A stretch of 64,000 nucleotides of DNA from Candidatus Sulfopaludibacter sp. (GTDB lineage: Bacteria > Acidobacteriota > Terriglobia > Bryobacterales > Bryobacteraceae): assembly GCA_031292755.1 (NCBI GenBank), contig JARLGM010000012.1:1-64000 (forward strand), given 5' to 3'. Below the pieces are notes generated by a model that saw only the letters and a list, made by a program, of their open reading frames with translations, searched no databases and was not told where the DNA came from. Below, piece after piece: positions 34,013 through 42,800 of the stretch. The stretch's first letter is position 1. Every line of letters starts with the position of its first letter. The position numbers were made by a program, and so were the translations under genes.

Positions 34013-34634
34013 CGATCACACGATAGTGCGGGATGGACTGCGCGCCTTGTTGGAAAAGCAGTCTGACATGACCGTGGTGGGCGAAGCCGCCGACGGCCGC
34101 GATAGCGTGCGACTGGCCGAAGAGCAATCGCCCGATGTGGTGGTGATGGACATCGCCATGCCGAACATGAACGGCATTGAAGCCACGCGGCGCATTCTGG
34201 CGGCCAACCCGCGAACCAACGTGGTGATGCTGAGCATGCACCAGGATGAAAGCTACGTGTTGCGGTCGCTCAAGGCCGGCGCCAAGGGGTATCTGCTGAA
34301 AGATTCCCTGCGCGCCGACGTGATTGAAGCCATCCGCACGGTGTCGCAGGGCCGGTCTTTCCTGACCCGCAAGGTGAGCCGCCTGTTGCAGGAGGATTAC
34401 ATCCGGCAGATGGAGCGCCGCGGCCTGGAAGACAGCTACGACCTGTTGACCGATCGCGAGCGCGAGATCCTGCAACTGGTGGCGGAAGGGAAGACCAACA
34501 AAGAGGCCGCGACTCTGTTGAACATCAGCCTCACCACGGTGGAGACTCATCGCACCCACATCCTGCAAAAGCTGGGCTTGCACAGCATACCGGAATTGAT
34601 CCTTTACGCGGTGCGGAAGGGGATTATTTCGTAG
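33984..34634 (+). CDS. NarL/FixJ-type response regulator
   Basis: A 216-residue regulator coupled to the upstream kinase. The receiver has DD in LLADDHTIVRDGL, the Asp in VVVMDIAMPNMNGIEA, the Thr/Ser in VVMLSMHQDE and Lys in GYLLKDSL. The LuxR HTH is LTDREREILQLVAEGKTNKEAATLLNISLTTVETHRTHILQKL. The ATG lies within the 3' end of the kinase gene. The target is unknown; the downstream desaturase gene is separated by a hairpin and may have its own promoter. Confidence 0.95.
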   Translation: MASIRILLADDHTIVRDGLRALLEKQSDMTVVGEAADGRDSVRLAEEQSPDVVVMDIAMPNMNGIEATRRILAANPRTNVVMLSMHQDESYVLRSLKAGAKGYLLKDSLRADVIEAIRTVSQGRSFLTRKVSRLLQEDYIRQMERRGLEDSYDLLTDREREILQLVAEGKTNKEAATLLNISLTTVETHRTHILQKLGLHSIPELILYAVRKGIIS

Positions 34635-34644
34635 GATGCCCAGC

Positions 34645-34688
34645 GGGTTATCCATGGTTAACGAAAATATTCTTTCGTGGATAATCCC
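34645..34688 (+). terminator. Hairpin after the kinase-regulator pair (no U tract)
   Basis: GGGTTATCCA (34645-34654) pairs with TGGATAATCCC (34678-34688) around an inner CGAAA-ATATTC-TTTCG stem. It follows the regulator stop by 10 bases. Without a T run it is not a classic intrinsic terminator, but it may mark the 3' end or act as an RNA stabiliser. Confidence 0.3.
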
Positions 34689-34739
34689 GGTCCACATATT
34701 CCTGCTACACTAAAAGGGACTTTCCCTCCCGGAGATTGA

Positions 34740-35597
34740 GTGACCACCGATATTATTAGCCTTTCTAACCGCCAGAAGCTGAATTGGCCGACCACCCTGA
34801 TCCTAGCTTTGCTCCACGTTGGGGCTATTGCGGCTTTCTTTATGTTTAGCTGGCGGAACCTGGCTATCACGGTCCTGCTCTACTGGCTCGCCACGGGCCT
34901 GGGTATCAGCATGGGATACCATCGCCTGCATACGCACCGGTCCTACCAGGTGCCGCGGTGGCTCGAGTACGCCTTTGCCGTGTGCGGGACTCTGACGTTG
35001 GAAGGCGGTCCCATGTTCTGGGTGGCCACTCATCGCATCCACCATCAGAATTCGGATCAGCCCGGCGATCCCCATTCGCCGCGGGATGGCGCCTGGTGGT
35101 CCCACGTGGGCTGGATTCTTTTCGGCGAAACCAACCACAACAACACGCGCGCCATGGCGAAATACACGCCGGACCTGGCCAAGCACAAGTTTTATCTCTG
35201 GCTGAACAACTATCATTGGGTGCCGCTGGTCGCGCTGACCGCACTCATGTTCGCGCTGGGAGGCTGGTCGCTGGTGATGTGGGCGATCTGCTTCCGGGTG
35301 GTCTTCGGACTGCACGCCACCTGGCTGGTGAATTCCGCCACTCACATGTGGGGCGCGCGCCGTTTCCCCACGCGCGACGATTCGCGCAACACGTGGTGGG
35401 TCGCCTTGATCACCTTCGGCGAGGGCTGGCACAACAACCACCACGCCCATCCCACTTCGGCGCGGCACGGCCTGGCTTGGTATGAGTTCGATCCTTCGTG
35501 GCTGCAGATCAAGCTGCTGAAGTTCATCGGCATTGCCAAGCGCATTCACGTGGCATCGGTAAACACGCGGCTGGCGTCAGAAGAAAAAGCAGCCTGA
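34740..35597 (+). CDS. Membrane fatty acid desaturase (acyl-lipid/acyl-CoA delta-9 type)
   Basis: A 285-residue membrane di-iron desaturase. The three histidine boxes are present: HRLHTH (near residue 61), HRIHHQN (near 98) and HNNHHAH (near 229). Two pairs of hydrophobic helices flank them. It inserts a cis double bond into membrane acyl chains, probably to keep membranes fluid, and needs an electron donor not encoded here. The start is GTG at 34740 with GGAGATTGA before it. The TAG-ended regulator lies upstream, and a phosphodiesterase-like gene begins 13 bp after the stop. Confidence 0.92.
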   Translation: MTTDIISLSNRQKLNWPTTLILALLHVGAIAAFFMFSWRNLAITVLLYWLATGLGISMGYHRLHTHRSYQVPRWLEYAFAVCGTLTLEGGPMFWVATHRIHHQNSDQPGDPHSPRDGAWWSHVGWILFGETNHNNTRAMAKYTPDLAKHKFYLWLNNYHWVPLVALTALMFALGGWSLVMWAICFRVVFGLHATWLVNSATHMWGARRFPTRDDSRNTWWVALITFGEGWHNNHHAHPTSARHGLAWYEFDPSWLQIKLLKFIGIAKRIHVASVNTRLASEEKAA

Positions 35598-35602
35598 TAT
35601 CC
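35597..35602 (+). promoter_or_regulatory. Candidate -10 element TATCCT
   Basis: TATCCT lies 8 bases before the ATG at 35611 with no clear ribosome binding site. It belongs to the set of TATCCT elements at near-leaderless spacing in this window. Confidence 0.3.
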
Positions 35603-35610
35603 TGCTGGGT

Positions 35611-36600
35611 ATGAAGTTTGCCCTGAGCCTTGCGCTCTTTCTGGTACCCGCGTACGCCCAACCCGCTCCACTCGATTTCCTGAATCACAACCGTCCCGTC
35701 TTGGACGCCCACAATTGCTACCCGTACGATGGCAAATGGTCTGACCGCGTGGATCGCGCTTTGAAGACCGGCTTCCCGGTGGGCATCGAGCAGGATCTGG
35801 CGTGGTATGTGGACCCTGCCACGGGCAAAGGGCGCGTAGTAGTCACGCACACCCCGAAAACCAACGGCAGCGAGCCCACCTTGCGCGATTACTTCTTCGA
35901 AAAGGTGCGGCCCATCGTTGAAAAAGCGCTGGCGGAAAACGATCGCGCACACTGGCCGCTGATCGTCCTGCATTTCGATTTCAAGGACAACCAGGAACCG
36001 CTGCTGCGCGCGGTGTGGGAACTCCTGGGGCAATACCAGGGTTGGATCACGACGGCGATCAAATCGGCCGACCGGCATGAGCTCACGCCGTTCGATGCCA
36101 AACCGCTGCTGGTTCTCACTGAGATACCCGATGAGCAGGAGCGCGTGTTCTACACCGACGTGCCCGTGGGAGCCAAACTGCGGCTCTTCGGCTCCGCCCA
36201 CACCGCGCCGGTCACCACCGCAACCAAGAAGGAAGAGAACCACCTGCTGGCGACGCTGCCACCGGAGAAACTGCTGGTGGACCCGCCGACCACCTATCGC
36301 CGCTGGTGGAACAACTCCTGGTTCGAAGTGGAAGAGGGCGGACAGCATGAAGCCGGCGCGTGGACCGCGGCCGACGAGGCCCGCTTAAAAGCGCTGGTCG
36401 ATCACGCTCATAAGCTGGGGTACTGGATTCGGTTTTACACGCTGGATGGCTTCGGCGCGGGTCAGGATCAGGGCTGGGGGAACTCCTACAATTTCGGATC
36501 GCGCGAAGCCGTCATGCTCCGGTGGCAGGCGGCCCAGCGCGCCGGCGTCAATCTGATTGCGTCGGATCAGTACGAGGACCTGCGCGCGGCCATGAAATAG
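35611..36600 (+). CDS. Secreted PI-PLC/glycerophosphodiesterase-like protein
   Basis: A 329-residue exported protein with a TIM-barrel phosphodiesterase look. The signal peptide is MKFALSLALFLVPAYAQ. Barrel signatures are RPVLDAHNCYPYDGKW, FPVGIEQDLAWYVD, VVTHTPKTNGSEPTLRDYF, LIVLHFDFKDNQ and LIASDQYEDLR. Compared with a typical glycerophosphodiester phosphodiesterase, the early His (AHN) and the acidic E-x-D (IEQDL) are kept, so catalysis on a phosphodiester is plausible. It resembles the AIM6-type subgroup more than classical GlpQ. It follows the desaturase by 13 bp; a link to lipid turnover is inference. Confidence 0.7.
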   Translation: MKFALSLALFLVPAYAQPAPLDFLNHNRPVLDAHNCYPYDGKWSDRVDRALKTGFPVGIEQDLAWYVDPATGKGRVVVTHTPKTNGSEPTLRDYFFEKVRPIVEKALAENDRAHWPLIVLHFDFKDNQEPLLRAVWELLGQYQGWITTAIKSADRHELTPFDAKPLLVLTEIPDEQERVFYTDVPVGAKLRLFGSAHTAPVTTATKKEENHLLATLPPEKLLVDPPTTYRRWWNNSWFEVEEGGQHEAGAWTAADEARLKALVDHAHKLGYWIRFYTLDGFGAGQDQGWGNSYNFGSREAVMLRWQAAQRAGVNLIASDQYEDLRAAMK

Positions 36601-36765
36601 CTAATCGAGAGGCGCTTCGGCGCCGGCACTCCGCCCCGGCAACCGGGGCTTCTTCGGGGCGCCTACCAGGGCATAAGGATCGTCCGGGGGTTCCGGCTCG
36701 CTCTTGAAGAATCGCCTGATCCTCTCCACGGCCTCACGGAAGTGTTTGCGCGGGGAATGCGTCAT
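36601..36765 (-). CDS. Small conserved protein (DPYALVGAPKKPR motif)
   Basis: A 54-residue basic protein, ATG at 36765, with AGGAGGGG about 10 bases upstream. The N-terminus is an amphipathic basic helix (SPRKHFREAVERIRRFF). The second half carries DDPYALVGAPKKPR followed by LPGRSAGAEA, a motif I recall from small proteins in other Acidobacteria and some other phyla; no function is known. It is convergent with the phosphodiesterase-like gene and divergent from the membrane protein at 36827. Confidence 0.7.
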   Translation of the reverse strand: MTHSPRKHFREAVERIRRFFKSEPEPPDDPYALVGAPKKPRLPGRSAGAEAPLD

Positions 36766-36826
36766 CCTGCTACCCCTCCTCCGGACCATTTTATCGCGGG
36801 CCGCGGGGGAGTAGAATGACGGCAGG

Positions 36827-37159
36827 ATGGGAACGCGGCTCACGGCGTTATCGTTCGGGCTGGCGATCGCGGCAGCCATCGTGCTGCTGGTCCTGCCGGT
36901 CTATTCGAACCGTACTACCTTGCCGGAAGAAAACGGGGCCTGGGCGATCGTTCCGGTCATGTTTCCGGTGGTCATGGCGCTGTTGCCAGTGCTGTTCCGG
37001 AAGCAAGCGGTGCGGATGGCGGCCGCCTTTCTGATGGGCGCGTTCGCGCTAATTGGCAGCTTCTCGATCGGGCTCCTTTATTTGCCCGCCGCCATCGTGA
37101 TGTTTTTGGCTGCCGGGAGCCATGCCTGCCCTTCCGGTAGCAGCGAGAAACACGCCTGA
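36827..37159 (+). CDS. Small multi-pass membrane protein, unknown function
   Basis: A 110-residue protein with about four hydrophobic helices (LTALSFGLAIAAAIVLLVL, WAIVPVMFPVVMALLPVLF, MAAAFLMGAFALIGSFSIG, LLYLPAAIVMFLAAG). I recognise no family. TAGAAT lies 9 bases before the ATG, with AGG close by. It lies between the small DPYALVGAP gene and the antitoxin relic. Confidence 0.65.
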   Translation: MGTRLTALSFGLAIAAAIVLLVLPVYSNRTTLPEENGAWAIVPVMFPVVMALLPVLFRKQAVRMAAAFLMGAFALIGSFSIGLLYLPAAIVMFLAAGSHACPSGSSEKHA

Positions 37160-37174
37160 GCAGTACCCGCCGCT

Positions 37175-37492
37175 CTATTCCCCGGCAATCTGCAATACCT
37201 TCTCGATGAGCGGGGCTGAAAGGAAGAATCGAGCTCGCGTGCGCAACGCGTCAAGCTCCGGCTTCAACAATTCGATCTGGCCTTCGTTCTTCGCCGCAAC
37301 AGAATCCCAAGGACTCCGGTGACCATAGGAGACGTCTTGGGCCAACTCGGCGTCACCGTAGTGCCGTGGAATCGCTCGCTGCCCCACAATCTCGCCGAAG
37401 AGCATGCGATTCATTTCGGCGAGTTCAGCAGCGTTACCTAGCGACAATGCGCCCTGAGCGTAGAGTGCGATGGCGAGTTCGGTCCGGAGTCG
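37175..37492 (-). pseudogene. Relic of a UPF0175 antitoxin fused to the tail of a DUF3368 toxin
   Basis: On the minus strand the frame runs from after a TGA at 37493 to 37175. The first half reads RTELAIALYAQGALSLGNAA, then ELAEMNRMLFGEIVGQRAIP and RHYGDAELAQDV: the body of a UPF0175 antitoxin (typical AELAGMSRWEF-ELLG-R-IP-HY). It then passes into KNEGQIELLKPELDALRTRA and RFFLSAPLIEKVLQIAGE, the C-terminus of a DUF3368 PIN-like toxin. UPF0175 and DUF3368 are normally adjacent separate genes, so an internal deletion probably joined them. The antitoxin start and most of the toxin, with its PIN acidic residues, are gone. A TTG at 37447 could still start a 90-residue product. Confidence 0.6.
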
Positions 37493-37529
37493 TCATCCCC
37501 ATGCCCCTACAATACCGCGTTGACCGCAC

Positions 37530-40500
37530 CTACTGCCCTTCGCTGGCGCCCGGGGCGGGCAGCGGCTTCATTCCCGGTGGCAGGATGGGGCGGGCGCGCT
37601 CGATGCGCCACTGCACTCCGCCGGCCGCATCGCGTTCGGTTCGCGTGACGCGCAGGTCGCCTTCCGCGAGATACCGGAGGTGCACATAGTCAAACGCCAG
37701 ACCGGCCGACGCCATCAGCTTCATGTAATCGCCGTGAGCCGTCTCGTCGGGCGCCTCGGTATACGCGGCGTCCCAGGTGACATCGGCGGAAAGTCCTCCC
37801 ACGCCGCCGCTTCCCGGCGTGCCCGCGCCACCCGCCCCGGCATCGCCGCCGGCGCCTCCCGCTCCGCCGCGTCCGCCTCCCCCCGATCCTTTCAGCGACA
37901 TGTAAATGCGAATGCCGTCCACAATGGGCTGGTACATGTCCTTCGGCTGCCACCTTTGGCCAAAGCGCTGATAGCGCGAATTCATGCGCTCTTCCAGTGG
38001 CAGCAGGCCGGGCACGTCACGTTCCGCCTTTACGATCCGGTCTTGAATGGCATACGCCACCACTTTGCTGTAGGGATGCGTTTCGTCGCGCAGATAGCCC
38101 ATGCTGGTGAACCAGCCGCGCGGAATCCACCACGCCCGCCCGCTATTGGCGCCCTGCCGGCTTTGCACCCAGCCGGTGTATTCGGAGAATGGCTGCACCC
38201 ATTCGTGCGAAGGGTAGCCGTGCGGATTCAGGAACGCATCCGGCAGCCACGCGTCAATCAACTGTTTGCGCGTGCGCGATTCCGGGTAGATGGGGTCGGT
38301 TTCGGTCTGTCCCGCCGAAACGTCCGCGGCCAGCGAGCCGTGATAGCCCGGATGCAGCATGTTGTCGGGCGTAATTTTGGCCAGGTCCACCGCTAGCTGC
38401 GCGCCATCGGGATTGGTGATGGGATGAATCACCACGTTGACCTTCTTCAACAGGTCGTGTTTGTCGCTTTCGGTGAGGAGTTGCTCGGCCAGTTTCAGAA
38501 TGTGGCTGGTGCTGGAAACTTCATTGGCGTGCTGGCGTCCGGAGTAGACGATCGCCGCCTTGGTGGTGCTCTCCTTGGGCCATGAGCGGAGCAGCGCCGG
38601 GGAAGGCAGGGTCACATCGGCGGCCCAGATGTTTTCACCCAGATAGCTGCGGCCCATCCAGTAAACCGAAACGCCGGGGAACGCCGCGAGGCGCGCCAGA
38701 ATGGACGCATTCTCCGCCGGCGAGATGGGTTCGTCCCATTGCACGATCGGCTCGGCCGCGATCCTGGTCACATCGCCGATCTGCGGCCGCTGCGTCGACG
38801 GCTTGGGCACCTGCCAGTTCACGAACACGCGTTTGGCCGGACCATCCAGCTTGTCGCCAGGCTCCAGCGGCAGGTCGAACTCCACGCCCATGGAACTGAG
38901 CCGCGGATAGGCGAGGTCGTCGCGATACAAACCGGCGCCATGCATCTGCTCGAGCCAGTGCACCGCGCCGCTCGCCTTCTCCACGCTGAAGATGCCGCGA
39001 TCCACCTGGTCCTGTCCTTCCAGCTTGAGCCAGTCGTCGTACTTGTCGTCCGCGAAATCGGCGGGCAGCGACCACACCAGGCGCTCCACACCTGCTTCAC
39101 CGGCTTTGGCGCGGACCTGAATCAGGCGCGGCTGGAATTCACCGGTGAGCGCGGGGATGTTGCGCTCCTGCTTGTGCCGTTCGCCTTTGGCGTCCGTCCA
39201 CGCCAGCCGCACCAGCGGATTGGCCGCCTGCTTCCCGTAAAACTCGATATGCACGCGACCGTCTTTGCCGTCTTCAGAGCCATGCACGATCGGGATGATG
39301 CGGCCGGTATACGCGATGGGCCGGCCCGTTTCCAGGTCGCCCATCATGCTCAGGAAGGTTTCGGTGGAGTAGAAGGTGTCTTCCTGCACCGCTTCCAGCG
39401 AGGAGATGCGCTCCTTGTCCAGATCCAGGCTGTAGTCCGGCTCGCTCATGTGAATGTCCAGTTTGATGGTGTCGAAGGGCGGCGAGAATTCCGAACGCAG
39501 CTCGCCATGCGCCTGCGACATGACGAACTGGAATACCTTGGGCAGCGTCTGGTTTTGGTAGTGGTCCCAGAACTCCTCCAGGTCGGTGCGGATGCGTTCG
39601 TTCAGAATCGCTTTGCCGGCGGCTTCCAGTTTCACCCACCCGGTGTCCACTTGCACCTGTTCGTAGCGCGGAATGACGCCATTGTACGGCTGCATGTGGG
39701 TGGTGACGGTGAATTCGCGGGTGAGCATTTCTTTGCCCGCGGCGTCCCACGCATGCACGCGATAGGTGGCGCCGCCGGCGGGCGGCTCGATTTCATTGAG
39801 GGTGATTTTCTCCAGCGGCAGATTGAGTTTGCGCGCCAGCATCTCGTCTACCGGATACAACTCCTGCACCCAGCGCGCTTCCGACTGCATGGAGCGGACG
39901 CCGGTGGGGTCCACGTTTTTCGCGAAGTCGATCCGGATGCTCGCCACGTTTTTGCCGGACAGGGCCGGCGCGATCTCGTCCATCAGCCAGCTATAGCCCG
40001 GCTTATAGGCGCACAGCACTTCTACGTTGAGGCGCCTGGCATCCGCGCCGGCCTTGCTGAGGATGTCCTTGATTTCGGCCGTCAGTTTGCGCCGCTCTTC
40101 AGGCCCTTCGCTCACTCGGGCCACGAGGTTCACGTCCTCGCCGGGTTTGATCTTCGCCGCCGCGCGCCGCACTGCATCGGTGAGGCGCCGCCCTTCCCAC
40201 GGCACCACGATGTCTTCGCTGAAGGTGGGTGCGGCCTGATGAAAGGGCACATTCGGGCCGCGATAGTGCAGCAGCGGGTCCTTGTCGCAGCATTGCGTGC
40301 CGGCGTGCAGGCTGCCGATTTTGAAAGCGGCCGTTTTCCACTGGCGCCGCGCGAAATCGGCCAGGGCCGGATCGGCCACATCCACATACAACTCGGCGCT
40401 CATGTCCCTGGCGCCTTCGCCAATGCCCTTCATCCAGCGATCCAATTGATACAACCCGGCGGCAGCCTGTCCCACACTGGAGCGCTGAGAGAAGAAGCGA

Positions 40501-41804
40501 TGCAGGTCGTAGCGGATCTCTTCCAGGGACAGGTGCTGCTTGCCCTGCTCCCACAGGTTCGGAAAGCGATCGGCCAGAAGCCCCAGCGCGGAAGCCTGCC
40601 CCGCCTCGTCGCCGCTCGCGAGCACGGCCGCGCGCCGGCCGAAGGCATCATCCACAATGCGCAATTCGCCTTCGCCCGCCGCCAACGGCGTTTCCGATTG
40701 CGCCGCCGCGGTGTCCTGCGCGCGCAGTTTCCGTTCGGCCTCCTGCGAGAGTGCGGCACTGCCGGCCAACACCGCTTGCAAGCGCACGTCGCGCGCCGTG
40801 GCTCCGTCCACTGGGCTCGCGAGCGGCAGATTGATGCCGGTGGATTCCATTCCCATGCGCGCCGCCAGGTTGGCCATGGCGGTGCCGGCGGCCCCGGCGG
40901 GCACGTAGAGGCGCCCGTTCAGCGAGGCCGGCAGCGGGATTCGGCCGGCTGCGCCAAACAGGCCGCGGCTGGTAAAGAGCGTTGCCAGGTCGAGCCGCGT
41001 GGGGGCGCCCGCAGCAGCGCCTGCCACGCCATCCGCCGCCGGTGCGCCGGGCCCGGGAGCGGTGCCGCCGCTCGCCTGGGGAGGAATCGCCGGCTCGGCC
41101 TTGGCGCTCACGGCGGTCGCGCCGCCCAGGATCGCCAGCGAGTGTACGGCGGTCAAAAGCGGGGAAGCCAGCGCCTTTTCCAGGGCCGCGGCGTCGATGG
41201 TCCCGCTACTCCGCAGGAACGCGCGGTGCACGCCGGCCTTCCCTTTCAGATAAGTGACTCCCACCAATTCCACTGGCGTGCCGGGCGCTGCGGCGCGAAC
41301 GGCATCGGCAATGGCGGCCAACTTCCCGGCGGGCACGCGCCACTGGTAGGGTGCGCGGGCGGAGTATGCCTCCGCCGCGGCCTGCAAGCCGGCGTCGTCC
41401 GCCGAGGCGACCGACAGCGCACCTCCGTCAAAGAACACGCCGCCTTCTTCTTTCTCCAGAGCCACGGGAGCCGTTGCCTCTCGTCCCACCCGAATGCGCG
41501 GACCGCTGCCGCTATCGCCGGCGATCACCACCGGCGGCGTCATGCCCGTGGCAGCGAAACCCACGCGCGCCGCCAGATTGGCCGCGGCCGCATTCTCCGC
41601 CGCGCTGGCGTGCGCGGGCACGACGATCTTTCCCGCGATGAAATCGGCGATGCCGTCGCCGTTGGTATCGGTCACCATCCAACCGGTGGCGAACGGGTCC
41701 GCCACCCGGTCGACCGGCGCCGGTGGGGACGGCGCTTGAAACGCAAAGGCGCACGCCAGGGCGAGTGCGATGGCAGCTAGGGCGACGATCGATTTGCGCG
41801 GCAT
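37530..41804 (-). CDS. Giant secreted M14-family zinc carboxypeptidase
   Basis: A 1424-residue exported protein. A signal peptide (MPRKSIVALAAIALALACAFA) is followed by a long N-terminal region. This contains an EF-hand-like loop (DTNGDGIADF) and two similar segments: AAANLAARVGFAATGMTPP and AMANLAARMGMESTGINLP, indicating internal duplication. The catalytic M14 domain is in the last third: YSGRQHANEVSSTSHILKL supplies the first His and Glu, VVIHPITNPDGAQLAVDL is family-typical, and NPHGYPSHEW may supply the later zinc His. A Gly-rich loop (GSGGGGRGGAGGAGGDAG) sits near residue 1320. Typical M14 proteins have 300-500 residues, so most of this one is of unknown role. Divergent from DUF1028 across 18 bp. 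Confidence 0.88.
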   Translation of the reverse strand: MPRKSIVALAAIALALACAFAFQAPSPPAPVDRVADPFATGWMVTDTNGDGIADFIAGKIVVPAHASAAENAAAANLAARVGFAATGMTPPVVIAGDSGSGPRIRVGREATAPVALEKEEGGVFFDGGALSVASADDAGLQAAAEAYSARAPYQWRVPAGKLAAIADAVRAAAPGTPVELVGVTYLKGKAGVHRAFLRSSGTIDAAALEKALASPLLTAVHSLAILGGATAVSAKAEPAIPPQASGGTAPGPGAPAADGVAGAAAGAPTRLDLATLFTSRGLFGAAGRIPLPASLNGRLYVPAGAAGTAMANLAARMGMESTGINLPLASPVDGATARDVRLQAVLAGSAALSQEAERKLRAQDTAAAQSETPLAAGEGELRIVDDAFGRRAAVLASGDEAGQASALGLLADRFPNLWEQGKQHLSLEEIRYDLHRFFSQRSSVGQAAAGLYQLDRWMKGIGEGARDMSAELYVDVADPALADFARRQWKTAAFKIGSLHAGTQCCDKDPLLHYRGPNVPFHQAAPTFSEDIVVPWEGRRLTDAVRRAAAKIKPGEDVNLVARVSEGPEERRKLTAEIKDILSKAGADARRLNVEVLCAYKPGYSWLMDEIAPALSGKNVASIRIDFAKNVDPTGVRSMQSEARWVQELYPVDEMLARKLNLPLEKITLNEIEPPAGGATYRVHAWDAAGKEMLTREFTVTTHMQPYNGVIPRYEQVQVDTGWVKLEAAGKAILNERIRTDLEEFWDHYQNQTLPKVFQFVMSQAHGELRSEFSPPFDTIKLDIHMSEPDYSLDLDKERISSLEAVQEDTFYSTETFLSMMGDLETGRPIAYTGRIIPIVHGSEDGKDGRVHIEFYGKQAANPLVRLAWTDAKGERHKQERNIPALTGEFQPRLIQVRAKAGEAGVERLVWSLPADFADDKYDDWLKLEGQDQVDRGIFSVEKASGAVHWLEQMHGAGLYRDDLAYPRLSSMGVEFDLPLEPGDKLDGPAKRVFVNWQVPKPSTQRPQIGDVTRIAAEPIVQWDEPISPAENASILARLAAFPGVSVYWMGRSYLGENIWAADVTLPSPALLRSWPKESTTKAAIVYSGRQHANEVSSTSHILKLAEQLLTESDKHDLLKKVNVVIHPITNPDGAQLAVDLAKITPDNMLHPGYHGSLAADVSAGQTETDPIYPESRTRKQLIDAWLPDAFLNPHGYPSHEWVQPFSEYTGWVQSRQGANSGRAWWIPRGWFTSMGYLRDETHPYSKVVAYAIQDRIVKAERDVPGLLPLEERMNSRYQRFGQRWQPKDMYQPIVDGIRIYMSLKGSGGGGRGGAGGAGGDAGAGGAGTPGSGGVGGLSADVTWDAAYTEAPDETAHGDYMKLMASAGLAFDYVHLRYLAEGDLRVTRTERDAAGGVQWRIERARPILPPGMKPLPAPGASEGQ

Positions 41805-41805
41805 G

Positions 41806-41815
41806 AGGATATCCT
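41806..41815. promoter_or_regulatory. Palindromic AGGATATCCT between divergent genes
   Basis: The palindrome fills most of the 18-bp gap between the M14 gene (ATG at 41804) and the DUF1028 gene (ATG at 41823). On the plus strand TATCCT ends 7 bases before ATG, fitting a leaderless start. On the minus strand AGGA is 7 bases before the M14 ATG and could serve as its Shine-Dalgarno instead. Confidence 0.45.
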
Positions 41816-41822
41816 AGCTTAT

Positions 41823-42800
41823 ATGAAATTCGCACTCTCTCTGCTGCTGGCTGCGTCCTCGGGCCTGATGGCCGCTGACGTGAACACGTTTTCCATCGTC
41901 GGTTACGATCCCGTGAATGGCGACTGGGGAGTCGCCGTGGCCTCGCGCTACTTTTCGGTCGGCGCCGTAGTGCCCTGGGCCGAAGCGGGTACTGGCGCCA
42001 TCGCCACCCAGGCGAACGTTAACGTGGGTTACGGCCCACGCGGTCTCGAACTGTTGCGCCAGGGACTCTCGGCGCGGCAGGTGATCGACAAACTGCTGGC
42101 GGAGGATACCTTCGCGGGGAAGGACGGGCGGCAGGTGGCAGTGGTGGACGGCAAGGGGAACATCGCGGCCTTCACCGGCCCGAACGCTCCCACCTGGGCC
42201 GGCGACCGCCAGGGAAAAACCTGGTCGGCGCAAGGAAACATTCTGGTAGGCCCCCAGGTTCCGGAAGCCATGGGGCGGGCCTTTGAAGCCACTCAGGGCG
42301 AATTGGCCGAAAAATTGTTTGCCGCACTCAAGGCTGGTGACGATGCCGGCGGCGATAAGCGCGGCAAACAATCCGCTTCTATGCTGGTGGTTCGCAAAGG
42401 AGGCGGACGCAACATTAATAATGATCGATACCTTTATCTGAATGTCGACGACAACCCACAACCGATTCCCGAACTCCGCCGCCTGCTCGACCTGCAATTG
42501 GGCATGCTGTATCAGGACAGGATGGGTAAGTTGCTGAGCGCAAACAAACCGAAAGAGGCGCGCGCCGCCGCCGCCGCGTATGCGAAGTACATGCCCTCGG
42601 CGAATGCGCTTATTTCCCTTGGGCTAATGGACTACAACCTGGGCGATAAGCCGGCGGCGCTGAGCGATTTTCGCAAGGCGCTCGAGATGGATCCGGCTGC
42701 GAAACTCCGTTTTACCCCCAATGGGGGGCAAGGCGCCGGACGCATGCAGGCAGTGCTCCAGGATACAGAATTTTTGAAGCTGTTATTCCCAAATAACTAA
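41823..42800 (+). CDS. DUF1028 family Ntn-hydrolase-like protein with C-terminal TPR
   Basis: A 325-residue exported protein. A signal peptide (MKFALSLLLAASSGLMAA) is followed by the DUF1028 domain: NTFSIVGYDPVNGDWGVAVASRYFSVGAVVPWAEAGTGAIATQANVN to GPQVPEAMGRAF, and HxQSASML-like GKQSASMLVV. DUF1028 proteins have an Ntn-hydrolase fold, with uncertain substrate. The C-terminal part (RAAAAAYAKYMPSANALISLGLMDYNLGDKPAALSDFRKALEMDP) is TPR-like and may add a binding surface. The start lies 7 bases after TATCCT. Confidence 0.88.
   Translation: MKFALSLLLAASSGLMAADVNTFSIVGYDPVNGDWGVAVASRYFSVGAVVPWAEAGTGAIATQANVNVGYGPRGLELLRQGLSARQVIDKLLAEDTFAGKDGRQVAVVDGKGNIAAFTGPNAPTWAGDRQGKTWSAQGNILVGPQVPEAMGRAFEATQGELAEKLFAALKAGDDAGGDKRGKQSASMLVVRKGGGRNINNDRYLYLNVDDNPQPIPELRRLLDLQLGMLYQDRMGKLLSANKPKEARAAAAAYAKYMPSANALISLGLMDYNLGDKPAALSDFRKALEMDPAAKLRFTPNGGQGAGRMQAVLQDTEFLKLLFPNN

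Noticed and set aside
38739-41780. 1013-codon open frame antisense to the M14 peptidase
   Set aside because: His/Arg/Gly-rich translation with no motifs, a GC shadow of the real gene.
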